Assembly (NCBI GenBank): GCA_050953825.1
Contig: JBMNNF010000013.1
Location: 1-64,000, forward strand
DNA: 64,000 nucleotides
Source of the DNA: DUQW01 sp050953825
Lineage (GTDB): Bacteria; Bacillota_I; Bacilli_A; Acholeplasmatales; Acholeplasmataceae
Reading direction: 5' to 3'
Part shown: positions 1 through 10,280 of the stretch, piece by piece
Layout: the number at the start of each line of letters is the position of its first letter
How positions within the stretch are numbered: the stretch's first letter is position 1
Translations under genes and position numbers: made by a program
The notes under the pieces: generated by a model
Database searches by the model: none
The model's input: only the letters and a program-made list of their open reading frames with translations
What the model was told of the DNA's origin: nothing

Positions 1-1
1 A

Positions 2-646
2 GCCCTGGTTGGACCTACAGGAGCAGGAAAGAGCACCATTGTAAACTTAATAAGCCGCTTCTATGATCCCATTAAAGGAAGGGTACTTATAGATGGCCAC
101 GATATAAAGGGTGTGACCCTAAATTCCCTTAGAAAACAGATGGGTGTTATGCTCCAGGACAGTTTTATCTTCTCAGGTACAATAATGGATAACATAAGAT
201 ACGGGAAAACTGGATGCAACTGACGAGGAGGTAATGAATGCAGCCAAGGTTGTAAATGCCCACGGCTTTATATCTGAAATGGAAAAGGGATATTACACCG
301 AAGTAAAGGAGAGAGGATCCAGGACTATCTCAAGGTCAAAAACAGCTGATCTCTTTCGCCAGGGCATTACTGGCAGACCCCAGGATACTAATTCTGGACG
401 AGGCTACTTCCAGCATAGATACACAGACTGAAATTCTGGTACAACAAGGGGTTGGCTCAGCTATTGAAGGGCAGAACATCCTTTGTTATTGCCCATAGGC
501 TGTCCACCATCAGAAATGCCGATAGAATTATGATTGTGGATGAGGGCACAATACTTGAATCAGGAAATCACGATGAACTGATTAAGAAAAAGGGGATTTA
601 TTACAATCTATACAAAGCTCAATACAAGTTCTTAAATGCGGTATAA
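2..646 (+). pseudogene. ABC exporter ATPase domain, 3' fragment with three frameshifts
   Basis: This is the nucleotide-binding domain of an MsbA/MdlB-type ABC exporter, an inner-membrane half-transporter driven by ATP. The 5' part, including the membrane domain, lies outside the window. Walker A (GPTGAGKST) is near base 15, the Q-loop reads VMLQDSF, the signature region and Walker B (ILILDEATS) are near 320-415, and the H-loop (IAHRLST) is near 490. Reading these in one protein needs three frame changes, near 206, 327 and 448. Each is explained by one extra base: AAAA for AAA, an extra A after CCAGG, and GGGG for GGG. Either the gene is dead or this stretch has insertion-type sequence errors. 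The family call is firm; the substrate cannot be told. Confidence 0.8.
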
Positions 647-668
647 GATATTAGGTTCAGAGGCTATA

Positions 669-695
669 AAATAGGGCCTCTGGACCTATTTTTAT
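669..695 (+). terminator. Rho-independent terminator after the ABC gene
   Basis: AAATAGG (669-675) pairs with CCTATTT (685-691) and is followed by a T-rich run. It lies just after the stop codon of the ABC exporter fragment. Confidence 0.5.
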
Positions 696-865
696 ATTAA
701 GCCTGAATTATTCGTAGAATTAATTTGATTATTTCCTGGGCGGCATAGGCAGTGCATTACCGCTGAAATTATCATTCACTTAAAAAGTGAAGGTTTTCTA
801 TAGATAAAAGGACCCAGCTTTGTTAGAATATAGTTGCACCAATACCAAACAAAGGAGGGTCCCCA

Positions 866-2185
866 ATGTCTAGTTTGGTTGATGCACGCTTAGAAAGCAA
901 CAGTAAAATAAAGATTAATTTCGATGGCGATGATTTATCCTCTGATACAGGATTGTTTCTCTTAAAAGAATTCATCCATAAGGTTGGCCTTGATGATATA
1001 GTAGAAGATAACTTTAAAATTAACGATTCCGCCAAGTATCCGTACCATAAGGATAACGAGAATCTATTCCAGGAAATCTACCAGACCATAGCCGGCTATT
1101 TCCAGGATGATGATGCCGACGAATCCATTAATAATCCCGTATTCAATACCTTGCTTGAAAAGGATGCCCTGGCTTCCCAGCCAACAATGTCAAGGTTCTT
1201 TAACCGTATGGATGCTGATACTCTCAATCAGTACGAAGAAATCCATAGAGCCATGAGAGAGAGGATTTATTCCATCGAGAGCCCCAAGAATATACTCCTT
1301 GATATTGACTCTACGCTATTGGGCACCTATGGCAATCAAGAAGGCCAGGCTTTTAATTATCATTACTCCAGTAACGGCTATCACCCATTACTCTGCTACG
1401 ATGGGCTTACCGGGGATCTTCTAAAGGCTCAGCTTCGTAATGGTAACGTCTATACATCAAGTGGAGTTGTTGAATTTCTCAGGCCCCTGCTCTCGGAGCA
1501 TATGGATAAATACCCCGGAACGAATATTTGTCCTAAGGGGAGACAGCGGCTTTGCTGCCCCGGAGCTTTTTAGCCTGCTAGAGCCAAACGCCTGCTCTTA
1601 TGCCATTAGGCTTAAGGCCAATAACGTTCTCTACAAAAAGGCATCTTACCTAGCAGACGAACTCGATGATATAACTGCCCTAAACAAGGTTGATTATGCT
1701 GTATGCTATGGCCAGTTTAATTATCAGGCCTGAAGCTGGGGACTATCCCCGTAGGGTAGTTGTAAAGGTAGAAAAAACCGGATGGCCATGAGACAAACAT
1801 GTATACATTTATCGTAACAAATATGGCGCTAAAGCCCAGGGGGCTAATTAAGTTTTATTGTAACCGCGGCCGCATGGAAAACTTCATAAAGGAATCTAAA
1901 AACGGTTTTGCATTTGACCCTATGAGTAGCAGCAGCAAAATAGTAAATGCTAACCGTCCTGCAGATTGAAGTGCTGGCCTATAATATTTTTAACTGGTTA
2001 AGACGGCTTACATTGCCGGATAAGATGCGCAAGTATCAAATAGATACCATAAGGCTTAAGCTCATTAAGATCGCATCAAGGATAGTACGCGGTGGCCGTT
2101 ACTTAACCTTTAAGCTTTGTAGTAGTTGCCCATATAAAAAGGAGTTTTTATCAAATCCTGCAAAATATAAGCGGGCTCAGGATAC
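866..2185 (+). pseudogene. IS1380-family transposase, frameshifted
   Basis: This is a DDE transposase of the IS1380 type. The N-terminal part (866-1540) is open and ends with the strand-transfer domain start, ILLDIDSTLLGTYGNQEGQ, where the first catalytic Asp sits. The continuation LRGDSGFAAPELF, with the second Asp, is in another frame from about 1525. The C-terminal part (EVLAYNIFNWLRRL near 1970) is in further frames, with breaks near 1540, 1730, 1785 and 1960. The start at 866 has a clear AAAGGAGG upstream. Ends of the element were not located. The transposase as written cannot be made from one reading frame. Confidence 0.8.
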
Positions 2186-2443
2186 AGCTGGAATAACAAT
2201 TTGATGTTCTTTGGCAAGTTCATAAAAACGATTAAATATCTTTACGTGATAAGTGTGCCTATTTTTAAACCAATCTCGTACGGAAAATTCGTATTTATGA
2301 ACTGCTGGTTAAAAAACTAACAATTACGGCAGCGTATTAGATTAAGTCCGTATAATGGTGTAAATAGAAAAATAAGTTGAGCCAAGGCTCTACCTCGGTT
2401 AAAATATAAGTACGACCAAATACCAAACCGAGGAGGAAGAACC

Positions 2444-3606
2444 ATGGCTCAGTATAATATTACAATAACCGAAGAACTTTTGCACGGACTTTTTTTATCA
2501 AATGGAAAAGATGAAGCCTTTTCCAAACTAGTAGAAGAAATATTCAACCAAGTATTACTAGCCCAATCTTCAGAACAGTTAGGGGCGGAGCCCTATGAAC
2601 GTACTGAAGCAAGGACTGCCTACCGTAACGGCTTTCGTGACAGGCAGATGACAACTAGGGTTGGCACCCTTACCCTTAAGGTTCCGAGGCACCGTGATGG
2701 CCAGTTTAGTACAGAGCTGTTTGCCAGGTATCAACGCAGCGAACAGGCTCTGGTGCTGGCAATGATGGAGATGGTAGTAAACGGCGTATCCACTAGAAAA
2801 GTAGAGAAAATTACTGAGGAGCTTTGTGGTAAGAAATTTTCTAAATCCACCGTTTCAGAGCTCTGCAAGGGTCTAGATCCCATAGTCGAGGCCTTTAAAA
2901 CCAGGCCCCTGAAGGCCCATTATCCCTTTGTACAGGTAGATGCACCATCTACCTTAAAGGTTCGGGAGAATGGCCGCGTTGAATCCAAGGGCCTACTGGT
3001 GGCCGTAGGCATCAATGAAGCAGGCCGCAGGGAGATCATAGGCTTTAATCTTGCCAACAGCGAAACTGAGGACAGCTGGGGTACCTTCTTTAATTCCCTC
3101 AAAGAGCGGGGGCTTAAAGATGTCAGGCTGGTTACCTCTGATAACCATAAAGGGCTTGTAAATGCGGTTAGAAAGCATTTTCAGGGGGCCAGCTGGCAAC
3201 GCTGTCAGGACCCATTTTTCCAGAGAACGTAATTGATCGCACGCCAAAATCCCTCCAGCCTGAGATCAAGGAAGATTTAAGGAAGCTCTACGAATGCCGT
3301 CGATATTGAGGAAGCGCACGTAAGTACAGGGATCAAATATTCGCTGAAGTACGAGGCAAAGGCGCCAAAGGCTGTAACCGTCCTGGATGAAGGCTTCGAT
3401 GATGTCACTGCGGTCTTATCCCTGCCGCTTTACTACCGTAAAACGCCTGCGCACCACCAATGGGGTAGAGAGGCTAAACCAGGAGATCAGAAGGCGCGAG
3501 CGTGTCATCAGAATATTTCCTAATGAGGCATCCGTCGTACGTCTGATGGGGGCGCTGCTAATGGAGCAGGACGAAAAATGGCAAACGGGGACGCAGGTAC
3601 CTTGAT
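2444..3606 (+). pseudogene. IS256-family (Mutator-type) transposase, frameshifted
   Basis: The 262-aa N-terminal part matches the IS256 family: PYERTEARTAYRNGFRDR, VGTLTLKVPRHRDGQF, and the catalytic core beginning FVQVDA (first Asp) and continuing to VTSDNHKGLV (second Asp). At about 3,207-3,235 the frame is lost through two apparent extra G residues, in CAGGACC and CCAGAGAACG. The C-terminal catalytic Glu region (TTNGVERLNQEIRRRERVIRIFPNE, 3,449-3,525) is in another frame and a last break lies near 3,600. The start is supported by GAGGAGGAAGAACC. The residues around the first Asp (DAPSTLKV where DALYLKV is usual) suggest local sequence damage too. Confidence 0.85.
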
Positions 3607-4088
3607 ATGGCTCTAGTACTACCGGGAGCAAGATGCAACTGCCAATCAAGGAGCTAGCCTAGCAGGGAGCGCATTTATTCCACGGTCCCTATTGACACGG
3701 GAACCCCTGCCCCCTCCGGACACCCCCATTATGGCGGAATTAACCCTATGGGGCGGTTACTTCCGCCCCGAGATTATACCAATGGGGGGGCTCCCCCGTA
3801 TCAAAAGGCTTTCGCGGCATAAAAGCTTACGTTTTTCAAGGTGCGAAATTCTACGTTTTCAAAGGTAGACAAGATATTTTTACTACCGAGGTAATTTACA
3901 CACTATTTTGGACTTGACTGCGTATTATTTTGTAATGAATAATACAAGTTTAATAAAACGATTAGGGTGTCAAAAGCCCCTAATTATATCCCAAATTTGC
4001 ACCTTGAAAACTTAACACAAATCCCACAAATCCGCCAATTTATAGTATAATATAGGTAGACTATAGATGGATCGGAAGGTAATTTACA
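3607..4088. other. Non-coding stretch between two broken transposases
   Basis: No open frame with family similarity was found. It includes a short C-run and G-run tract (about 3,700-3,800) and a transition to A+T-rich sequence near 3,850. Probably IS flanks; ends could not be assigned. Confidence 0.4.
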
Positions 4089-5142
4089 ATGTCTTTTGTT
4101 GAAAACAGCAGTAACCAGATATCATTCGATGATAGTACTTTATCGCTAACCGCAAGAGAGAAAAAAGTTTCTCAATAAATCCTGGGCGAAGGCTTTTGCA
4201 GAAAATATATTTCCAGCGATAAAAGAAGAAGATTTCGCTATTTTGTATAGTGAAAAGGCTTCAAGACCTAATACGCCGGTTAATATTATTATTGGAACAC
4301 TCATACTAAAGGAAACTCTTGGGGCTAACGGATGACGAGATCATGGAGTCTTTAATGTTTGATATAAGACTCCAGTATGCACTTCATACTACCAGCTTTA
4401 AAGAACAACCGTTAAGCGATAGAACCCTGAGCCGTTTTCGGGAAAGGTGCCTTACTTATGAAGCCATGACTGGGATAGATCTTGTTAAAAACTGTATTGC
4501 CGGTCTCTCCACTCAGATTGCTGATATTATGGGGATTAATACCGGATTAAAACGGATGGACAGTATGATGGTGGCTTCTAATATTAAAAAGCTTTCCCGC
4601 CTAGAATTACTGTATACCTGCGTTGCAAACCTTGTAAAACTCCTTCATAAAAATGAAGATGATATACCATCCGGCATGGAACACTATTATGAACCTGATG
4701 ACTTAAATAAAGTTATCTACCACACAAGAAGTATGGACGTCAATGACAAAATGAACAAAGTTCTTTGTGATGCATCCCTTCTCGTGAAGAAATATGCTGG
4801 TAGCTATGATGCAAGCGGCGAATATCAGCTTCTGGTGCGGGTCATTGGTGAGCAGACCACAGAAGATGAAAAACGGTTCTTTGGCGCTCAAGGATAAAAA
4901 CGATAAAACTATGGGTTCTACGATCCTGCAAAACCCTGCTGATCCTGATGCAACTTACCGTTTTAAATCAGGTAAGCAACATCATGGCTATGTTGCAAAC
5001 TTTACTGAAGATGTAGGCGAAAATTCAAGTATTATCTCCGATTACGATTATCAAGCTAATACCTACAGTGATAGCCAATTTCTTAAGGATACTGTAGAGG
5101 CATTGGGAGACCAAGAAGAAAACAATTACATTAGCGGTGTTT
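4089..5142 (+). pseudogene. IS1182-family transposase, frameshifted and 3'-truncated
   Basis: The N-terminal half of an IS1182-type DDE transposase is present. The true start is probably the ATG at 4,089 (MSFVENSSNQISFDDS). The frame breaks at about 4,167 in an AAAAAA run, resumes as SWAKAFAENIFPAI and continues through DRTLSRFRERC and LKRMDSMMVASNIKKLSRLEL, the first catalytic region. A second break lies near 4,880, before LKDKNDKTMGSTILQNPADPDA. Similarity ends near 5,142, where the next family motif should begin, so the C-terminal third is missing. Non-functional as written. Confidence 0.75.
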
Positions 5143-5656
5143 GTCTAGTAAGTTGTCGTATAAATTTGATCTAGATATAAGTTTCCCTTTAGCATAACTC
5201 CATTATGGGGATGCTCTGTAAAACTACCCAATATTTGATTTCCAAAGATCATGGATTGGCACACGCACGGATATTTTTTCAAGGATCCCTATTGACAATG
5301 AGCCTCTCGGGATATGATTAACCAGCCGTAGGGCCATCCGCATAAATCCCCGTGGGTCTTTCTCTTAGGGTGAGCTTTGGGATTTGCGGCTGGCGCCTAG
5401 CCAGGCTATCATATCCCGCCACTCATAGTAAATAGGACTTCAAAAATTATCCTAACTTTTATGGTAAGGGCAGGCTCTGGAATTTTACCAAGCTTTAGTT
5501 ACAAGTCCCGTAATCATTGCTTTTTGACTCCCTTTAAGGCCTCATTAAGTTCCTCTCCCCCTAACGGGTTTAGAGCCACAGCCTGCGGCAACGACCAGTC
5601 CTCTGATATCCCTAGACCACCTTAAAGGGTTCCTAGCCTTAGCTGATTCGTAGACT
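5143..5656. other. Non-coding stretch
   Basis: It follows the break in the IS1182 transposase. It contains no convincing frame, though short G+C-rich inverted stretches occur around 5,320-5,420. It may be the flank of the IS3 element that follows on the other strand. Confidence 0.35.
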
Positions 5657-6800
5657 CTAATACGGTTTTTCTATGATCTTTCTATCCAGGCCATAGTGCC
5701 TTTGATGAGGGGTTATGAAGTTTATGCCGCTATGTAAGTGTTCAAAATTATACCACCTTACAAACCTTTGCACCCATTCCCTAGCCTCTACAAGGGTTTT
5801 AAAACCTTTAAAGGGGTACTCTGGGCGGTATTTCATTGTTTTAAATAGTGATTCTGAGTATGGATTATCGTTACTCACCCTGGGCCTTGAAAAGGAACTC
5901 TGGACCCCTAATTTTTTCTAAAGTAGCCAGAAAGGTTGCGGCTTTCATGGGGCTCCCGTTATCTGAATGCAATACCAATGGCTTTCCCTGGATGCCCTTG
6001 GGATAAAACTGCCTTTCTAACCAGCTGCTCGGCATATTCGGGCCTTTTCAGTCTCCCAGACCTCATAGGCGACTATAAACCGGCTAAACATGTCGACTAC
6101 TAGGTATAGCTTAAAATATCGGCCTTTAACGGCGGCACTTAACCATGTGATGTCCCAGGTCCCATATTTCATTGGGGACCATATGCTATGTGGGTAGGGG
6201 GTTCCCTTCTTGCAGGCATTTTGCTGCGACCTCTATGAGCATCCATTTTTTCTTCCTTTAAGATGCGATGGAATGTTGACTCCGATGCAATATATTCGCC
6301 TCTATCCGCGAGTGCGGGAACAATTTTACATGGGGGTAAATCCGCATATTCCGGGCTATTAGCTACTTCAATAACCCTTGCGCGTTCTTTCTCTGTTAAC
6401 TTATTTTTAGGTGAAGGTCGTTTAGTGATAGGCCTTTGATCCTCTTTTATTTGGCCACTATCCGTTTCCCACCCACCTTTGATAGGTACGAACGCTGATG
6501 CCAAGCTCCCTACAGGCAGGTTCCAGCCTGGCCCCGGATGCCCTTGCTTCATCAATCAGCTTTACTGCTTTTGCGCGATCTGGGGCGCTGATTAGTCTTC
6601 CTCGTGGTCCCCCCCAAATCGCTTGGGCTTTTTTTTCGCAGCACCAGTAGTGCGGCAGCCTCTGCCAATGCTTTTTTCTTTCCGCCGTAGCTCTCTTTCA
6701 AGGCTTTTGGTCTTCTGTTTCTCTTCCCTAAGGTCCTCTTCCAGTTTGAAAGGGTCCTTGGAATTTGATGCGTTCGCTTTTATACATTGGTCGCGCCATA
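5657..6800 (-). mobile_element. IS3-family element, broken and lacking its 5' end
   Basis: On the minus strand, the tail of orfA (coiled coil LEEDLREEKQKTKSLERELRRKEK, ending GGDHEED at 6,592) is followed by orfB. The orfB pieces are KNKLTEKERARVIEVANSPEYADLPP and TFHRILKEEKMDAHRGRSK (6,169-6,470), then the rve integrase core in shifted frames, and finally VSNDNPYSESLFKTMKYRPEYP with the catalytic Glu (5,657-5,878). At least three frame changes are needed. The 5' part of orfA and the left inverted repeat are absent: the sequence changes directly into V-ATPase subunit A at about 6,800. A normal IS insertion would leave a complete terminal repeat there, so this is not a simple insertion. Confidence 0.75.
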
Positions 6801-6806
6801 AAAATT
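6795..6806. other. Junction between two sequences of different origin
   Basis: Read on the minus strand, family similarity to V-ATPase subunit A stops after SSRLAEF. It is replaced at once by LWRDQCIKAN, which belongs to the IS3 orfA. Composition changes at the same point. See the related finding. Confidence 0.7.
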
Positions 6807-7917
6807 CAGCGAGTCTTGATGAAAGATATGCCGGATATCTTTCTTCACCTGGCATCTCTTCAAGTCGACCTGACATTTCACGGAGTGCTTCAGCCCAACG
6901 TGAAGTTGAGTCGGCCATAATCGCTACTTTATATCCCATATCTCTAAAGTATTCAGCAATGGTAATCCCAGTATAAATTGACGCTTCTCGAGCGGCAACT
7001 GGCATATTTGACGTATTCGCAATTAAAACGGTTCGTTTCATCAATGACTCGCCTGTATGCGGATCCACCAATCGTGGAAACTCCATTAAAACATCGGTCA
7101 TCTCATTTCCGCGTTCGCCACAACCAACATAGACAATAATATCGGCATCAGCCCATTTTGCTAATTGATGTTGAACGACCGTTTTACCTGAACCAAATGG
7201 TCCTGGAATCGCCGCAATCCCACCCATCGCAATCGGAAATAATGTGTCAATGACTCTTTGTCCTGTTACCATTGGTTGATTCGGAGCAATTTTTTCTAAA
7301 TAAGGGCGACGTTTTCTGACCGGCCAATATTGAATCATATTCAGTTTAGTAACATTTCCGTTATTATCCTTAACTTCACATACCGTCTCAGTAACTGGTC
7401 CTTTAATCTCATCAATTTTAACAATGACACCTGAAATATTAGGTGGCACCATAATTTTATGGATTACCGAACTAGTTTCTTTAACCTCACCTATAATATC
7501 GCCACCGACAACTTGATCTCCAACTTTTAAAGTTGGTTTAAAGTGCCAGATTTTATCTCGATTTAATTTAGGAACATCAATTCCTAATGGAATATGGTTA
7601 CCACTAATTTGATAAATATGATCTAGTGGGCGCTGAATTCCGTCAAAAATTCCTTCAATTAATCCTGGTCCTAATTCGGCTGATAATGGCTGATTTGTAA
7701 AATAGACTGGTTCTCCCGGTCCAATTCCGGCAGTCTCTTCATATACTTGAATTGATGCTAAATCATCACGAAGTTCAATCACTTCACCAATTAAATGACG
7801 GTCACTAACATGAACTACGTCATAAACTTGGACATCTTGCATCCCTTTAGCAACAATTAATGGTCCTGATACTTTGGTAATAATTCCGTGTTTTCTTTCT
7901 TTTTTCATGCTTTTCAC
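6801..7917 (-). pseudogene. atpA: V-type ATPase catalytic subunit A, 3'-truncated
   Basis: This is the nucleotide-hydrolysing subunit of the soluble V1 part. The N-terminal barrel and bulge domain are present. The Walker A motif GPFGSGKT is near residue 243, the GERGNEMTDVL segment near 268, and the Walker B-like stretch YKVAIMADSTSRWAEALRE near 330. After SSRLAEF (residue 372) the normal C-terminal domain of roughly 200 residues is missing. The open frame continues to 6,592, but only into IS3 orfA. The start has an AGGAG site. Subunits B and D, which should follow, are absent, so no working enzyme can be made from the operon as written. If the junction is an assembly error, the gene itself may be intact in the organism. 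Confidence 0.93.
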
Positions 7918-7919
7918 TC

Positions 7920-8231
7920 CTAAAAGATGTTAATGCCGATGGCTCTTTCGACATCTTTTCTAATTTTATCTAATCCTTTTTGACTTTCAATACCACTTAA
8001 TGGTAGTGAAAGAATAATCGGATATGGTTTAGTTTGATATTTCACTACTGTCTCTTCTATCGCTTCATTAAAAATATCACTAACTAAAATAATTTTCGTA
8101 CCAATACTCGCTAATTCTTCAATCTTTTCAATTAAGATATCTCGATCTTTAATGACAAAGGTAGTAATTCCGACACCTTGAAATAAAATAATATCTTCAT
8201 TTTCCCCTAAACAGGCAATTTCAATTCTCAC
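7920..8231 (-). CDS. atpF: V-type ATPase subunit F (central stalk)
   Basis: This 103-aa protein lies between subunits C and A, the place of NtpG/AtpF in the Enterococcus and clostridial V-ATPase operons. The size and Rossmann-like fold pattern fit (IACLGENEDIILFQGVGITTF; KIILVSDIFNEAI). It starts with GTG behind a strong AGGAGGTG site. It ends only 2 bases before the start of subunit A, so the two are translated as a unit. The family role is to couple rotation of the D/F shaft to the c-ring. The call rests on length, pattern and position. Confidence 0.88.
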   Translation of the reverse strand: MRIEIACLGENEDIILFQGVGITTFVIKDRDILIEKIEELASIGTKIILVSDIFNEAIEETVVKYQTKPYPIILSLPLSGIESQKGLDKIRKDVERAIGINIF

Positions 8232-8242
8232 AATTACACCTC

Positions 8243-9196
8243 CTAATATTTCAATAAATTAGAAATGTCAACTTCTTTATCGAAATAAAGTAGTCTCACA
8301 TTATTAATCTCAAATTCTTTGGCAACTAAATAATTGATGAGAGGACCACTAGAGAAAGTATCATATTTAAAATCGTTAATACTTTTTAATTGATTTTGTT
8401 TTAAGGTGTGGTCAAGTAATGATAAATTGACTTTTTCATTAAATCCTTGTAAAACATGAATAACTTCTTCATTAAAATGAAGCTTTAAAATATCAATCTT
8501 TTCATCAATTCTTAAGTTATATAAACTGGCAAATACATCCAAATCAACTAAACCGCCACTAACTAAATGGTTTTTTAATTCATTAGTAGATAATTTAATC
8601 TTTTCTGAACGAAATAAGGTAATTAAATTTTGTGAATCAATTACTTTTTCTAAATAAACTACTAAAGCTTTTTCATGATACTTTTTCGCTTGAGCTAACA
8701 TATATGAATAAATGATTTTATCAACTTTAGTTGAAAGTGATTGACTAGTTAATTCCTTTTCATCAGTTAATTCACTTAATTCCTTTAATAAATCTTCATG
8801 ATCGCTTGAAACTTTAGTAAAGTCTTTATTAATTAAAGCTTCTTTTAGTTCATAAATTGGAATTATCGCTTGTTTTTCAAAAGATAATTCTTCTTTTTGT
8901 GAAAATAAATGATTTTTTAACAATAACTTAATGTTAATTAAGTCGTATTTTAAATACCATAACTTAACAATTTGCAAATTAGGAACAATGCCAAAAAGTG
9001 AAGTTTTAGTTTTAATTTGTTCATTAGTAATAACTTCATCTAAATAATATGAAACATGATCAAAACCGTAACCTAAGTCACGTAAAACTTTTAAATATTC
9101 ACTTTTATCAGTTTTTAAAAGCGTTAAATATTGTTGTTCTTGAAATAAATTAGCGCTTTTAGCATTAATGGCTCCACTTGCGAATGTATAAGGCAT
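8243..9196 (-). CDS. atpC: V-type ATPase subunit C/d (stalk-to-ring adaptor)
   Basis: The 317-aa mostly helical protein begins MPYTFASGAINAKSANL and fits the C/AC39 family, the funnel-shaped cap that joins the central shaft to the membrane ring. Length is near the family norm. Its ATG overlaps the stop of subunit E by one base (TAATG), which suggests translational coupling. It sits between E and F as in the standard order. Confidence 0.9.
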   Translation of the reverse strand: MPYTFASGAINAKSANLFQEQQYLTLLKTDKSEYLKVLRDLGYGFDHVSYYLDEVITNEQIKTKTSLFGIVPNLQIVKLWYLKYDLINIKLLLKNHLFSQKEELSFEKQAIIPIYELKEALINKDFTKVSSDHEDLLKELSELTDEKELTSQSLSTKVDKIIYSYMLAQAKKYHEKALVVYLEKVIDSQNLITLFRSEKIKLSTNELKNHLVSGGLVDLDVFASLYNLRIDEKIDILKLHFNEEVIHVLQGFNEKVNLSLLDHTLKQNQLKSINDFKYDTFSSGPLINYLVAKEFEINNVRLLYFDKEVDISNLLKY

Positions 9197-9783
9197 TATT
9201 TAAATAACTCCTGTGATAATTTTGATTCGTATTCTCTTCTAACTTTGTTAATTAATTCCATAAAATCAAAGTTTAAATCGTAATATTCACCAACGATTAA
9301 AAAACCTGAATCAATTAAGGCTGGTTGATTTGATAATTTAAAACTTGTCTTTAATTCTTTATTTATTTTAGGAATTAAAGTTTCATATTTTCGATAATCT
9401 GATTGATTAACCATAATTTCTTCATTACCTTTATATTCTTCTAATTTAATTAAATTTACTAAAAGCGATAAAAATTCTTTATCTGGTAACGATTTAATTT
9501 TTTGGTAAGCTTGATTAAAAACTTGGTTAATAACTTCACTTTTAGCACGCAACATCGTTTGTCTTTTTTGAATTTCTTGAAACATCTCTAGTGATTTAAC
9601 CTTTAAATCAGCTGCTAATTTAGCATCATTAATAATTCTATCAGCGTCTTTTTGAGCTCTTTCGATAATATTTTTCTCTAATGCTTTCGCTTCTTTAGTA
9701 GCTTGTGATTGAATTTGTTTTGCTTCTTCCTTACCTTTTGAAACTATGTAATCAGTTAAGTTTTGCTTTTCCAAGTTCATCAC
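9196..9783 (-). CDS. atpE: V-type ATPase subunit E (peripheral stalk)
   Basis: The 195-aa protein has a long charged N-terminal helix (residues 10-90, rich in K, E, A and Q) and a globular end (VNLIKLEEYKGNEEIMVNQSDYRKYE), as in NtpE/AtpE. It forms the stator with the small coiled-coil subunit encoded first in the operon. It is spaced 6 bases from atpK and overlaps atpC by one base. Confidence 0.88.
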   Translation of the reverse strand: MMNLEKQNLTDYIVSKGKEEAKQIQSQATKEAKALEKNIIERAQKDADRIINDAKLAADLKVKSLEMFQEIQKRQTMLRAKSEVINQVFNQAYQKIKSLPDKEFLSLLVNLIKLEEYKGNEEIMVNQSDYRKYETLIPKINKELKTSFKLSNQPALIDSGFLIVGEYYDLNFDFMELINKVRREYESKLSQELFK

Positions 9784-9789
9784 TCCTTA

Positions 9790-10266
9790 TTAAACTGGAA
9801 TTGAAACCCACATTAAAATACTCACTAATAATGCTAAAATCGCATAAGTTTCAACAATCGCTGTCATTGTCATCCCACGGGCTGACATTGATGGCTGTTT
9901 AGCAACCATATGAATCGCTGCTGCTGCTGCCTTTCCTTGCCAAATCCCCGAAACCAATCCGCCAATTGCAATTGGTAATGCCGCATATAACAATCCCATT
10001 CCTACTTCAGGAGTAAGATCTGCTGCTTGTCCGCCTAATAATCCGGTTTTAACTAAAATTAGGACCGCTACTAAGAACCCATAAATACCTTGAGTACCTG
10101 GTAAAGCCTGTAAAATTAAAACGCGACCGAATAAATCCGGCTTTTCTGAAATAACTCCATTTCCAGCTTTACCTGCGATAGCCACTCCAATTGCTGATCC
10201 TGCACCTGCTAAAGCTGTTGCTAAAGCGGCTCCTAATAATGCAAAAACTAATCCTTCTGAAATCAT
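9790..10266 (-). CDS. atpK: V-type ATPase subunit K (c-ring proteolipid), Na+-type site
   Basis: The 158-aa protein has four membrane helices in two related hairpins, the doubled 16-kDa form. The ion-site motifs are visible: LPGTQG (Thr and Gln, helix 2), GIWQGK (Gln, helix 3) and AIVETYA (carboxylate Glu, helix 4). In the Enterococcus hirae ring, the matching Leu, Thr, Gln, Gln and Glu side chains bind Na+. I infer a Na+-coupled pump, which fits the adjacent Na+/phosphate symporter. The N-terminal hairpin has no acidic residue at its ion site, as expected for this type. Confidence 0.93.
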   Translation of the reverse strand: MISEGLVFALLGAALATALAGAGSAIGVAIAGKAGNGVISEKPDLFGRVLILQALPGTQGIYGFLVAVLILVKTGLLGGQAADLTPEVGMGLLYAALPIAIGGLVSGIWQGKAAAAAIHMVAKQPSMSARGMTMTAIVETYAILALLVSILMWVSIPV

Positions 10267-10280
10267 ACTGTATTTTCCTC

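Noticed and set aside
6592..6800. Reading the 441-aa frame as a real subunit A variant
   Set aside because: The last 70 residues are the coiled-coil end of an IS3 orfA, not a V-ATPase domain.
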